Of a stretch of 64,000 bases of DNA, positions 1-8,692 are shown one piece after another. The stretch's first letter is position 1; every line of letters begins with the position of its first letter. The DNA is from CAIYZT01 sp031385445 (lineage in GTDB: Bacteria; Pseudomonadota; Alphaproteobacteria; Rhodobacterales; Rhodobacteraceae): the NCBI GenBank assembly GCA_031385445.1, contig JANNBM010000021.1:12214-76213 (forward strand), given 5' to 3'. The position numbers and the translations under genes were made by a program. Under the pieces are notes generated by a model, which was not told the DNA's origin, searched no databases, and saw only the letters and a list, made by a program, of their open reading frames with translations.

Positions 1-1
1 T

Positions 2-1306
2 GTTGGGCTGGACGGGCCGCGCAAGGATCTGGGCGCGCTGTATGATCTGGTGCTGAAACACGTGCCCGCGCCGTCACAAATCGCGCGCCGGGCCGAGCCG
101 TTTCAGATGCTGGCGACCACCTTGTCGGCCGATCCGTTCATTGGCCGCATTTTGACCGGGCGCGTCGAAGCGGGCACTTTGCGCGCAGGTGAAACGATCA
201 AGGCGATCAGCCGCGACGGCGAAAAGATTGAACAGTTCCGCGTGTCGAAAGTTCTGGCGTTTCGCGGCCTCAATCAGGTGGCGATTGACGCTGCCGAGGC
301 GGGTGACATCGTAACGCTGGCCGGAATGTCGAAGGCGACGGTTGCCGATACGCTGTGCGCTTTGGAAATCGACGTGGCTCTGCCCGCGCAACCGATTGAT
401 CCGCCGACCATTTCGGTCACGTTCGGCATCAACGACTCGCCCCTTGCCGGCAAAGAAGGCAACAAGGTGCAAAGCCGCATCATCCGCGAGCGTTTGATGA
501 AAGAGGCCGAGATCAACGTTGCGATCAAGGTGTCGGACACGCCAAGCGGCGACGCTTTCGAAGTGGCGGGCCGGGGCGAATTGCAAATGGGCGTGTTGAT
601 CGAAAACATGCGCCGCGAGGGATTCGAGCTGTCAATCTCGCGTCCGCGCGTGTTGTTCCGGGATATTGACGGCGTCAAATGCGAGCCGATCGAAGAAGTG
701 ACCATCGACGTTGACGATGAATATGCCGGCGCGGTGATCGAAAAACTGACCGGGCCGCGCAAGGGCGATCTGGTGGAAATGAAGCCTTCGGGCGTCGGCA
801 AAACCCGTCTTATCGCGCATGTCCCCTCACGCGGTTTGATCGGTTATCACGGCCAGTTCATGACCGACACGCGCGGCACCGGGGTTTTGAACCGGGTGTT
901 CCACGATTGGGCGCCGCACAAGGGCGCGATCGAGGGGCGCCGTCAGGGCGTTCTGATCTCGATGGAAACCGGGATTTCGGTGGCCTACGCGATGTGGAAA
1001 CTCGAAGATCGCGGGCATTTCTTCATCGGCGTACAAGAGCCGGTCTATACAGGAATGATCCTGGGCGAGCATAACCGCGACAACGATCTGGAGATCAACC
1101 CGCTGAAGGGCAAGCAGTTGACCAACGTGCGCGCCAGCGGCACGGACGAGGCGGTGCGCCTTACGACGCCGGTTAAACTGTCGCTGGAACAGTGCATTTC
1201 CTATATCGATGATGACGAACTGGTCGAAGTGACGCCGAAATCGGTGCGGATGCGCAAACGATACCTTGATCCGCATGAGCGAAAGAGGAACAAGAACAAA
1301 GACTGA
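2..1306 (+). CDS. typA: TypA/BipA ribosome-associated GTPase, 3' part
   Basis: The reading frame is open from the first bases of the window, so the gene is cut by the window edge. The 434 visible residues are the C-terminal two thirds of a protein usually about 605 long; the G1-G4 nucleotide-binding motifs lie outside. Visible in order are the end of the G domain (LKHVPAP), the beta-barrel domain II (GRILTGRVEAGTLRAG), the EF-G domain III-like part (GINDSPLAGKEGNKVQSR, GRGELQMGVL), the domain V-like part (RGLIGYHGQF) and the TypA-specific C-terminus (KGKQLTNVRASGTDEA). TypA binds the ribosome in its GTP form and aids 50S assembly under stress and cold. A strong terminator follows directly. 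Confidence 0.96.
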   Translation, partial: VGLDGPRKDLGALYDLVLKHVPAPSQIARRAEPFQMLATTLSADPFIGRILTGRVEAGTLRAGETIKAISRDGEKIEQFRVSKVLAFRGLNQVAIDAAEAGDIVTLAGMSKATVADTLCALEIDVALPAQPIDPPTISVTFGINDSPLAGKEGNKVQSRIIRERLMKEAEINVAIKVSDTPSGDAFEVAGRGELQMGVLIENMRREGFELSISRPRVLFRDIDGVKCEPIEEVTIDVDDEYAGAVIEKLTGPRKGDLVEMKPSGVGKTRLIAHVPSRGLIGYHGQFMTDTRGTGVLNRVFHDWAPHKGAIEGRRQGVLISMETGISVAYAMWKLEDRGHFFIGVQEPVYTGMILGEHNRDNDLEINPLKGKQLTNVRASGTDEAVRLTTPVKLSLEQCISYIDDDELVEVTPKSVRMRKRYLDPHERKRNKNKD

Positions 1307-1315
1307 TAAATGAAT

Positions 1316-1343
1316 AAAAACCGCTCCTTGGGGCGGTTTTTTA
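1316..1343. terminator. Bidirectional rho-independent terminator between typA and the alaS operon
   Basis: AAAAACCGCTC and its complement GGGCGGTTTTTT form a GC-rich stem with a very short loop, with an A run on one side and a T run on the other. It can therefore end typA on the plus strand and the alaS-DUF1330 transcript on the minus strand. Confidence 0.88.
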
Positions 1344-1372
1344 ATGCGATACCTTAAGTCAAGGCCGTGCGG

Positions 1373-1666
1373 TTAATGCGCGGCTTCCTCGACCACCATC
1401 AAATCACGCAAAGCCGCGCCGCGCGCATGGCCAAGCGCCTCTTGATAGGCGGCGGAGTGATAACATTCCACCGCCCGTTCCAAACTGGGAAACCGCGCCA
1501 CGACGTTTCGGGCGCGGTCATTGCCCTCAAGTTGCACATAACGGCCGCCCCGGGCCAGAAAAACCCCGCCATGGGCCGCAATGGCGACCCCGGCAAGCGC
1601 GGCATAGCGCCCATAGGCGTCTGCATCAAGCACCTCGACATGTGCGATCCAAAGCGCGGTTGCCAT
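1373..1666 (-). CDS. DUF1330-family small protein
   Basis: A 97-residue protein beginning MATALWIAHVEVLDADAYGR, with the compact ferredoxin-like alpha/beta pattern of DUF1330 (Dabb-like) proteins: an initial beta strand, an Ala/Gly-rich helix ending GGVFLARGG, a strand ending VQLEG, and a conserved ending in which FPSLERAVECYHS precedes YQEAL. The biochemical role of the family is not settled. The start codon lies one base after the alaS stop (TGA-T-ATG), so it is surely the second gene of the alaS transcript and probably translationally coupled. Family assignment is by resemblance. Confidence 0.82.
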   Translation of the reverse strand: MATALWIAHVEVLDADAYGRYAALAGVAIAAHGGVFLARGGRYVQLEGNDRARNVVARFPSLERAVECYHSAAYQEALGHARGAALRDLMVVEEAAH

Positions 1667-1667
1667 A

Positions 1668-4322
1668 TCAGCCGCCGATCACAGCTTCGGCGGCCTTGAT
1701 GGCGGCCTGCGCCCCGGCGATATCATTGCCGCCCGCCTGCGCCATATCCGGCCGCCCACCGCCGCCCTTGCCGCCCATGGCCTCGGCCGCGGCCTTGACC
1801 AGATTGACAGCGCTGATCCGAGCGGTCAGATCGGCGGTCACACCCGCCGCCACAGCCGGTTTGCCCCCGGTATCGGCGATCAGCAGCACAGCGCCCGACC
1901 CGATCTGCGCCTTCAAAACGTCGATCATCGCCGGCAAATCCCTGCCCGAAACGCCTTGCAACACCTGCGCTGCAAATTTCACGCCCGCAATGTCCCGAAC
2001 CTCGGGCCCGCCGGATTTGCCGCCCATCGCCAACTCGCGGCGCAACTGCGCCACCTCAGTTTGCAAGGCGCGGCGTTCTTCCACCAGCGTTTTGATCCGC
2101 TCCACCACCTCGGGCGCAGAGGCTTTCAAAATGCCCGCCGCCTCCATCAATCGCCCATCCTGACCGCGCAAGTGGTCCAGCGCCGCCTGCCCCGTCAATG
2201 CCTCGAACCGGCGCACGCCCGCCGACGACGCGCTTTCGCCCAAGGCCACAAAAGCGCCTATATCCCCGGTGCGCGCCACATGAGTGCCGCCGCACAGCTC
2301 CAGCGAATAGGTGCGCCCCTCCGCGCCTTTGCCCGAACCGTCCTGCAGACCCATCGAAACAACCCGCACCTCGTCGCCATATTTTTCGCCAAAAAGCGCC
2401 TGTGCACCGATGGCGCGGGCGTCGTCCGGGGTCATGATCCGCGTATCAACTGGGGCATTCTGGCGGATATAGGCATTCACCTCGGCCTCGACCTGCGCAA
2501 GATCGGCGCTCGACATCGCGGCGTTATGGCTGAAATCAAAGCGCAAACGGTCGGGCGCGTTCAGGCTGCCTTTTTGCGCAACGTGCGGTCCAAGCGCGTG
2601 CCGCAGCGCTTCGTGCAGCAAGTGGGTCGCGGAATGGTTGGCGCGAATCTGGGCGCGGCGCAGGTGCGACACTTCCAGCTTGGCGGGTTGGCCGCGCAAA
2701 ATCGTGCCCTCGGTAACGCGCGCGCCATGGGCGAAAACCCCGGCGGTTTTGCGGGTGTCGGTCACTTCGGCGGTGCCGGTCGCGGTGCGGATAAAGCCGT
2801 GATCGCCGACCTGACCGCCGCTTTCGGCATAAAACGGAGTCTGATTCACCACGATCTGCACCAAAGTGCCGACCTCCGCCGCGCCAATCTGCGCGCCGTC
2901 CCGCACCAATGTGGTGATTTGCCCTTCGGCAATTTCGGTGTCATAGCCAAGAAATTCACTGACGCCATGCGCTTCGGCGATCTCGAACCAGACCTTGGCA
3001 TCCGCCGTGCCGCCCGCCCCCGACCAGGACGCGCGGGCCTTGGCCTTTTGCGCGTCCATCTCGGCCGAAAAGCCAGCGGTATCAACGGCGCGGTCGCGTT
3101 CACGCAGCACGTCCTGGGTCAGATCGAGCGGGAAGCCGTAGGTGTCATAAAGTTTGAACGCGACAGCGCCGGGCAGATCGGCGCTTGCGGGCAGCCGGTC
3201 CATCTCGTCGTTCAAAAGGCGCAGGCCCCGGTCAAGCGTGGTCTTGAACCGGGTTTCTTCCAGTTTCAGAGTCTCTTCGATCAGGCTTTGCGCGCGGCCA
3301 AGCTCTGGATAAGCCGCGCCCATGCCGCGGACCAGCGCCGGCACCAGTTTGAACATCACCGGATCCTGCGCGCCCAGCATATGGAGGTGGCGCATCGCGC
3401 GGCGCATGATGCGGCGCAAAACATAACCGCGCCCTTCATTCGACGGCATCACCCCATCGGCGATCAAAAATGAGGTTGAACGCAAATGGTCGGCGATCAC
3501 GCGGTGGCTGGTTTTGCCGCGCCCGTCGGGATCAGTCGAGGTGGCATGGGCCGAAGCCTCGATCAGGCTGCGCATCAGGTCGGTGTCGTAATTGTCGTGT
3601 TTGCCCTGCAAAAGCGCGCCGATCCGCTCCAGCCCCATGCCTGTGTCGATCGACTGCATGTCAAGCGGGCGCATCGAGCCGTCTTCGAACTGCTCGTTTT
3701 GCATGAAAACGTTGTTCCAGATCTCGATGAACCGGTCGCCATCCTCATCCGCGCTGCCGGGCGGGCCGCCCCAGATATGCTCGCCGTGATCATAGAAAAT
3801 CTCGGTGCACGGACCGCAGGGGCCAGTCGGGCCCATCCGCCAGAAATTGTCATCGGTCGGGATACGGATAATGCGGCTGTCCGGCAGGCCGGCAACCTTT
3901 TTCCAGATGCCCGCAGCCTCGTCATCGGTATGGTAAATGGTGACCAGCAGCTTGTCTTTGTTCAGCCCAAAATCCTTGGTCAGCAGCTCCCATGCAAAAG
4001 CGATGGCCTGATCCTTGAAATAGTCGCCGAACGAGAAATTGCCGAGCATCTCGAAAAACGTATGGTGGCGCGCGGTGTAGCCGACGTTGTCGAGGTCGTT
4101 ATGCTTGCCGCCCGCGCGCACGCATTTTTGGGCCGAGGTCGCACGTTTGTAATCGCGGGTTTCGATGCCGGTAAACAGGTTTTTGAACTGCACCATGCCG
4201 GAATTCGCGAACATCAGGGTCGGATCATTGCGCGGCACCAGTGGGCTGCTGTCCACGACCCGGTGGCCGTTGCGCTTGAAGAAATCAAGATAAGTCGAAC
4301 GGATATCGTTAAGCGAGGCCAT
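1668..4322 (-). CDS. alaS: Alanine-tRNA ligase
   Basis: An 884-residue cytoplasmic enzyme that charges tRNA-Ala, full length for the family. The N-terminal class II catalytic core starts MASLNDIRSTYLDFF and contains the NSGMVQFKNLF and GPTGPCGPCTEI stretches. The editing domain carries the zinc-binding HSATH at about residues 563-567 and CGGTH at 677-681, which deacylate Ser- and Gly-tRNA-Ala. The DHHA1/C-Ala domain ends with a glycine-rich GGKGGGGRPDMAQAGG motif. It leads a two-gene unit with the DUF1330 gene and lies downstream of recA on the same strand, a common alphaproteobacterial order; a terminator separates the two. Confidence 0.98.
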   Translation of the reverse strand: MASLNDIRSTYLDFFKRNGHRVVDSSPLVPRNDPTLMFANSGMVQFKNLFTGIETRDYKRATSAQKCVRAGGKHNDLDNVGYTARHHTFFEMLGNFSFGDYFKDQAIAFAWELLTKDFGLNKDKLLVTIYHTDDEAAGIWKKVAGLPDSRIIRIPTDDNFWRMGPTGPCGPCTEIFYDHGEHIWGGPPGSADEDGDRFIEIWNNVFMQNEQFEDGSMRPLDMQSIDTGMGLERIGALLQGKHDNYDTDLMRSLIEASAHATSTDPDGRGKTSHRVIADHLRSTSFLIADGVMPSNEGRGYVLRRIMRRAMRHLHMLGAQDPVMFKLVPALVRGMGAAYPELGRAQSLIEETLKLEETRFKTTLDRGLRLLNDEMDRLPASADLPGAVAFKLYDTYGFPLDLTQDVLRERDRAVDTAGFSAEMDAQKAKARASWSGAGGTADAKVWFEIAEAHGVSEFLGYDTEIAEGQITTLVRDGAQIGAAEVGTLVQIVVNQTPFYAESGGQVGDHGFIRTATGTAEVTDTRKTAGVFAHGARVTEGTILRGQPAKLEVSHLRRAQIRANHSATHLLHEALRHALGPHVAQKGSLNAPDRLRFDFSHNAAMSSADLAQVEAEVNAYIRQNAPVDTRIMTPDDARAIGAQALFGEKYGDEVRVVSMGLQDGSGKGAEGRTYSLELCGGTHVARTGDIGAFVALGESASSAGVRRFEALTGQAALDHLRGQDGRLMEAAGILKASAPEVVERIKTLVEERRALQTEVAQLRRELAMGGKSGGPEVRDIAGVKFAAQVLQGVSGRDLPAMIDVLKAQIGSGAVLLIADTGGKPAVAAGVTADLTARISAVNLVKAAAEAMGGKGGGGRPDMAQAGGNDIAGAQAAIKAAEAVIGG

Positions 4323-4398
4323 GGCCGAAAAACCCTTTGTCTAAGGCGATTTCGCTTCGTTTAGCCCCCTCGCCCGCGCCTGTCCACACCTGACAGCG

Positions 4399-4427
4399 AA
4401 AAGGCCGCGGCGGGGTGCCACGGCCTT
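4399..4427 (-). terminator. Rho-independent terminator of recA
   Basis: Read on the minus strand this is AAGGCCGTGG, a seven-base loop, then CCGCGGCCTT followed by TT. The stem is ten pairs with one T-G wobble. It lies about 25 bases past the recA stop and before alaS. Confidence 0.85.
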
Positions 4428-4451
4428 GATCGTTTGCGCATTCGGGCGGAT

Positions 4452-5519
4452 TTATTCGCCCAGAACGTCTTCAGAACCCGGCTTCACCGAAAAGTCCAAG
4501 CCATTGGCCGCGCGGATCTTATCCTCGATCTCGATGGCAATGGCGGGATTCGTTTTCAAGAAAGTCTTGGCATTCTCACGGCCCTGACCGATCCGTTCAT
4601 CTTTGAACGAATACCAACTGCCCGACTTTTCGACGACGCCCGCCTTGACGCCAAGATCAACAAGCTCGCCGGTCTTGGAAATTCCCTCACCATACATGAT
4701 GTCGAATTCGACTTCTTTGAACGGCGGAGAAACCTTGTTCTTCACGACCTTCACCCGGGTCGAGTTTCCAACCACCTCGTCGCCCGATTTGATCGCGCCG
4801 ATCCGCCGGATATCGAGCCGCACCGAGGCGTAGAATTTCAGCGCATTGCCGCCGGTGGTGGTTTCCGGGCTGCCGAACATCACGCCAATCTTCATGCGGA
4901 TCTGGTTTATGAAAATCACCATGCAGTTGCTGCGCCCGATCGAGGCGGTCAATTTGCGCATCGCCTGGCTCATCAGGCGGGCCTGAGAGCCCATCTGCAT
5001 ATCGCCCATATCGCCTTCGATTTCCGATTTGGGCACCAAAGCCGCCACCGAATCGATCACGATCAGGCTGACCGCACCCGACCGCACCAGCGTATCGACG
5101 ATTTCAAGCGCCTGCTCGCCAGTATCGGGCTGGCTGATCAGCAGCTCGTTCAAATCAACGCCCAGCTTTTTGGCGTATTGCGGATCCAGCGCGTGTTCAG
5201 CGTCAACAAAGGCGCAAACCCCGCCTTTTTTCTGCTCTTCAGCCACCACATGCAGCGTCAGCGTGGTTTTGCCCGAACTTTCCGGCCCGTAAATCTCGAT
5301 AATCCGGCCCTTGGGCAAGCCGCCAATCCCCAGCGCGATGTCCAGACCCAGCGATCCAGTAGAGGTGGCCTCGACATCCATAACCGGATTGTCTTGGCCC
5401 AGCTTCATGATCGAGCCCTTGCCAAACTGCCGTTCGATCTGCGCCAATGCGCTTTCCAGCGCCTTTGCTTTGTCCATGTCGCGTTTATCCTTCAGGTCGA
5501 AAAGGTTTGCACCTGCCAT
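4452..5519 (-). CDS. recA: RecA recombinase
   Basis: A 355-residue RecA, the DNA-dependent ATPase that drives strand exchange and triggers LexA self-cleavage. Walker A is GPESSGKT near residue 78; the core follows without gaps, including the EHALDPQYA and LISQPDTGEQALEI stretches and the Walker B-like VSLIVIDSVAAL. The C-terminus is short and acidic, ending DVLGE. I start at MAGANLFDLKD rather than an in-frame ATG 13 codons upstream, because AAGGGG lies at ideal distance before this ATG and the length then fits the family. An SOS box lies 50-64 bases upstream, so LexA control is expected. Confidence 0.98.
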   Translation of the reverse strand: MAGANLFDLKDKRDMDKAKALESALAQIERQFGKGSIMKLGQDNPVMDVEATSTGSLGLDIALGIGGLPKGRIIEIYGPESSGKTTLTLHVVAEEQKKGGVCAFVDAEHALDPQYAKKLGVDLNELLISQPDTGEQALEIVDTLVRSGAVSLIVIDSVAALVPKSEIEGDMGDMQMGSQARLMSQAMRKLTASIGRSNCMVIFINQIRMKIGVMFGSPETTTGGNALKFYASVRLDIRRIGAIKSGDEVVGNSTRVKVVKNKVSPPFKEVEFDIMYGEGISKTGELVDLGVKAGVVEKSGSWYSFKDERIGQGRENAKTFLKTNPAIAIEIEDKIRAANGLDFSVKPGSEDVLGE

Positions 5520-5568
5520 CGTCGGTCCCCTTATTCCACAGCTTTCATCAAGCGGCAATCGCCGGATT

Positions 5569-5583
5569 GTTCATGTCTTGTTC
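5569..5583. promoter_or_regulatory. LexA (SOS) box of recA
   Basis: GTTC-ATGTCTT-GTTC matches the alphaproteobacterial LexA operator GTTC-N7-GTTC exactly. It lies 50-64 bases upstream of the recA start codon, and so may also influence the divergent sulfotransferase-like gene. Confidence 0.9.
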
Positions 5584-5701
5584 TCGTCTTTATGGGTACA
5601 AAAAGAGAACAAATCAATGAAAATCTTTCCTACCCCGGTATTTCATACTATCCTTAACAAAGCGTATACGGCAAAGGGAGAGGGCCTCTTTCATAGGGAA
5701 A

Positions 5702-6301
5702 ATGATGCTGGTTTTTTCCAAACAGCTTTTGGTGTTTCTGGCCACGCCCAAAACCGCATCAACGGCCATCGAGCAAGCCCTTGGCAGCCTCGCCACCATC
5801 TCGGTGAGCAGCCCAAAGCCGCTGAAACACACTGATGCCACGCTTTTCGCACAGCATTTCAAGCCCTATCTGAACTTGGCCCTTGGTGCGGAGTTTTCCA
5901 GCGCGGCGTTGATCCGGCAACCGCGCGACTGGCTGGGAAGCTGGTACCGCAATCGGCAGCGTGCCGACGAGGATCCTGGCACGTCGACCAAAGACGTCAG
6001 CTTCGAGCAGTTCGTTCGCCTTGCCTGCGCGCCGTCGCCGCCTGATTTCGCCCGCGTTGGCAGCCAAAAGCAGTTTCTTTGCCCAAAACCCGAGCTGCGT
6101 GTTGATCATATTTTCCGTTATGATCGGCTTGATCTGTTTGTCCATTTCCTGGAGGAAAAGCTGAATTTCGAAATCGTACTGCCGAGATTGAACGTTTCCC
6201 CCCCGCGCGCATTGACGCTTTCGCCCGAAGCGGAAATCCTGATCGAAACTGTTTTTGCCGAGGATTTCGACCTTTACCGTTCCATCGAATCCGTTGGCTA
6301 A
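5702..6301 (+). CDS. Sulfotransferase-fold protein of the recA-cckA region
   Basis: A 199-residue protein. The N-terminus has a PAPS-binding-like loop (FLATPKTASTAIEQAL) and, about 70 residues on, a second nucleotide-contacting motif (LIRQPRDWLGSWYRN), the layout of sulfotransferases. Homologues beside recA in Rhodobacterales are often labelled gamma-glutamyl kinase in databases, but nothing here looks like that enzyme. No signal peptide or membrane segment is seen, so it should be cytoplasmic. Two adjacent ATGs (5702 and 5705) could start it; GGGAAA precedes both. It is divergent from recA and its TAA overlaps the cckA stop by four bases. Substrate unknown. Confidence 0.78.
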   Translation: MMLVFSKQLLVFLATPKTASTAIEQALGSLATISVSSPKPLKHTDATLFAQHFKPYLNLALGAEFSSAALIRQPRDWLGSWYRNRQRADEDPGTSTKDVSFEQFVRLACAPSPPDFARVGSQKQFLCPKPELRVDHIFRYDRLDLFVHFLEEKLNFEIVLPRLNVSPPRALTLSPEAEILIETVFAEDFDLYRSIESVG

Positions 6302-8598
6302 TGCAATTGCCCCTGCACGGTCTGCGTCAGATCTGCCAGCGAAAACGGCTTGGGCAGGAACACTGAATTGGGAACGCGGGCCTGATTTTCCTGCAGGGAT
6401 TCCTCTGTGTATCCCGACACAAAGATAACCTTGACCGCAGGGCGATCAACCAGCGCCAGCTTCACCCAACTTGGGCCGTCCATTCCGGGCATCACCACAT
6501 CTGTGACAAAAATATCCACTTTCAACGCCGGATCTTCCAGAATTTTCAAGGCTTCTTCGGCGTCAGCGGCTTCCAACACCGTATAGCCGCGCATCCGAAG
6601 CGCGCGGGCGGCGAAGGCGCGGACCGGGGCTTCGTCCTCGACCAGCAAAACCACCCCCTCGCCGGTCCGCATTTCGATTTTTTTCACGCTTGGCGTCTTC
6701 GATGCTTCGGCGATTTGAGCGTCACTGAGATCGTGCACCGGGAAATAGAGAGAAAAGACCGTCCCCTCGCCCAGCGCCGAGTCCACAAAGATGAAGCCGC
6801 CCGATTGTTTGATGATACCGTAAGCCGTTGAAAGGCCCAAACCGGTGCCCTCTCCTTGTTTTTTGGTGGTAAAGAACGGTTCGAAAACCTTGTTCAGCAG
6901 GTCTTCGGAAATTCCAACGCCAGTGTCCGCGACCCGGATCACCGCCCATTTGCCAGCCGGCACCTCGGCACGATTGCGCAGCAGCGGTTCTTTCAGCGTG
7001 ACCGCCTCCGTTTCGATCAAAATCGTGCCGCCGTCGGGCATCGCATCTCGGGCATTGACCACGAGATTCATGATCACCTGTTCAAGCTGCCGTTTGTCGG
7101 CGCGAAGCGAGCCCAAGTTGACATCATGCACCAACCGCAACCGCGCGCGCTCGCCCACCAGACGGTTCAGAAGATGGGTCAAATCCGACATGACGTCCTG
7201 AAGATCGAAAACCGCAGGTTTCAGCGTTTGTTTGCGAGAAAACGCCAGGAGTTGCCCCACCAAAGCCGCCGCGCGATTGGCGTTCTGATGGATCTGCATC
7301 AGATCGGCATAATCAATATGCTCGCGCGAATGCCGGGTCAGCAGCAAATCGCAATGACCAGAAATCGCCGTAAGCAAGTTATTGAAATCATGGGCGACGC
7401 CGCCGGCCAGCTGTCCGATTGCCTGCATTTTCTGGCTTTGGACAAATTGTTCTTCCAGTCGTTTGAACTGGGTTGCATCTTGTAAGACGGCAAGGATATA
7501 GGGCCGGCCAAATTCGACCAAGCGGCGCAAGGTGATCTGAAAAAACACATCGCCCGGCAATTTGCGGGCGCGCAAGACTTCGCTTGACCCAGCAATCCGT
7601 TCGGAATGGATATCGGACAGCCAATCCGAGACGGGCCTGCCAAGGCCCTCAAACAGGTCGTGGAACATCACCTCTTCATTGGGCTGCAGCCCCAAAAGAT
7701 TGCGTGCCTCCAGGTTGCAATCGCGCATCGTTCCATCGGCCGAAAACTTGGCCAGAGGCACCAGCATATGTTCAAAGTCCAAGATAACCTTTGTGTCGCG
7801 TTTGTCCTTGTACACTGGCAACAAATAAATCTCGTGCCGTTCGCCCAAGCCCTCAATTTCCACGAGCAAGGCACGGACCGGTCCATTTTCAGTCATAACG
7901 TCAACTTCTTCGCCAGAGTGGCGCGCTTGCACGGTAAAGACCTGATCAAGTCTTTTCGGCCGTGCGCCATGCAGTCGGCGCATCGCCTCGTTGGAATACA
8001 AAACCACGCCATTTTTGTTGGCGGTCATCATGGGCAGGCTCAACTGCTCGGCGCCGCGACTGGCCCCGGTGCGATCCTGAAACTCTTCGATGCGCCACAT
8101 AAGCCGCGCCGGCCCGGTCAAATGTGCCGTAATCCGGATGTGGCCTTCGCGGGTGACAACGTCTTCGCGCGCTTTCAGACCATTCAACGCGCGGGTTTGC
8201 AGCCGGAAAACCACCGACCCCGGCGAGGCAAAAACCTCGCCCAGAAGCGCGGTCAACGTCGCGTTGGGATCATTGGCAAATCGGGCCGTCGCCGTTTCAT
8301 TCCGGTACAGGATTTGGCCTTGAACGTCAGAGATGAAACAGGCGGTGACATCGCGCATCACAATTTCAATCATCACCCGGTCGTCACGCCGGGTGCCAAC
8401 CGATTTCAGCCCGTCCGTCAGCCGTATGAACAAGGTAAACACCGCAAGCGTCGTCGCAACGAGGGCCGCCAAAAGTTTGTGTTCGAAAGGCGTCACCAAA
8501 AGCGCCGCCCCCGCAAACAAGGCTGCGATAGCCAACAAGATCCAATGCCGGCTTTCAGCCAACCGCGTTCGTCCGATATCGATCTGTGTCGTTGACAC
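6298..8598 (-). CDS. cckA: Hybrid sensor histidine kinase CckA
   Basis: This is the cell-cycle phosphorelay kinase acting through ChpT on CtrA and CpdR. With the GTG start chosen it has 766 residues: two membrane helices (about 20-37 and 43-59), PAS-like regions, a HisKA domain with phosphoacceptor His403 in GGVAHDFNN, an HATPase domain (NLVVNARDAM, DTGVGIS, GTGLGLS), and a C-terminal receiver with Asp700 in VTDVVMPGMDG. A longer TTG start at 8640 is possible, but GGGG precedes the GTG and a CtrA box sits right against the TTG. In Rhodobacter relatives this pathway controls motility and gene transfer agent production. The stop overlaps the convergent neighbour's stop. Confidence 0.93.
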   Translation of the reverse strand: MSTTQIDIGRTRLAESRHWILLAIAALFAGAALLVTPFEHKLLAALVATTLAVFTLFIRLTDGLKSVGTRRDDRVMIEIVMRDVTACFISDVQGQILYRNETATARFANDPNATLTALLGEVFASPGSVVFRLQTRALNGLKAREDVVTREGHIRITAHLTGPARLMWRIEEFQDRTGASRGAEQLSLPMMTANKNGVVLYSNEAMRRLHGARPKRLDQVFTVQARHSGEEVDVMTENGPVRALLVEIEGLGERHEIYLLPVYKDKRDTKVILDFEHMLVPLAKFSADGTMRDCNLEARNLLGLQPNEEVMFHDLFEGLGRPVSDWLSDIHSERIAGSSEVLRARKLPGDVFFQITLRRLVEFGRPYILAVLQDATQFKRLEEQFVQSQKMQAIGQLAGGVAHDFNNLLTAISGHCDLLLTRHSREHIDYADLMQIHQNANRAAALVGQLLAFSRKQTLKPAVFDLQDVMSDLTHLLNRLVGERARLRLVHDVNLGSLRADKRQLEQVIMNLVVNARDAMPDGGTILIETEAVTLKEPLLRNRAEVPAGKWAVIRVADTGVGISEDLLNKVFEPFFTTKKQGEGTGLGLSTAYGIIKQSGGFIFVDSALGEGTVFSLYFPVHDLSDAQIAEASKTPSVKKIEMRTGEGVVLLVEDEAPVRAFAARALRMRGYTVLEAADAEEALKILEDPALKVDIFVTDVVMPGMDGPSWVKLALVDRPAVKVIFVSGYTEESLQENQARVPNSVFLPKPFSLADLTQTVQGQLH

Positions 8599-8643
8599 GT
8601 TTGGCCCCACAAGAATCGTTGCGTTCACACTGGTCCACAAGAG

Positions 8644-8658
8644 TTAACTGGTGCTTAA
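8644..8658. promoter_or_regulatory. CtrA-binding site upstream of cckA
   Basis: On the minus strand this reads TTAA-GCACCAG-TTAA followed by C, a perfect match to the CtrA consensus TTAA-N7-TTAAC in the direction of cckA. It lies 46-60 bases upstream of the preferred GTG start. Binding is inferred from the match and its position. Confidence 0.72.
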
Positions 8659-8692
8659 TCCGCTCTGACTTTATCAGCCCTGCCCCCACCGC

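Noticed and set aside
1956..3473. 505-codon open frame opposite alaS
   Set aside because: Antisense shadow of a confident gene; low-complexity Arg/His/Gln composition.
4434..5657. 407-codon open frame opposite recA
   Set aside because: Antisense shadow covering recA and its SOS box; no recognisable domain.
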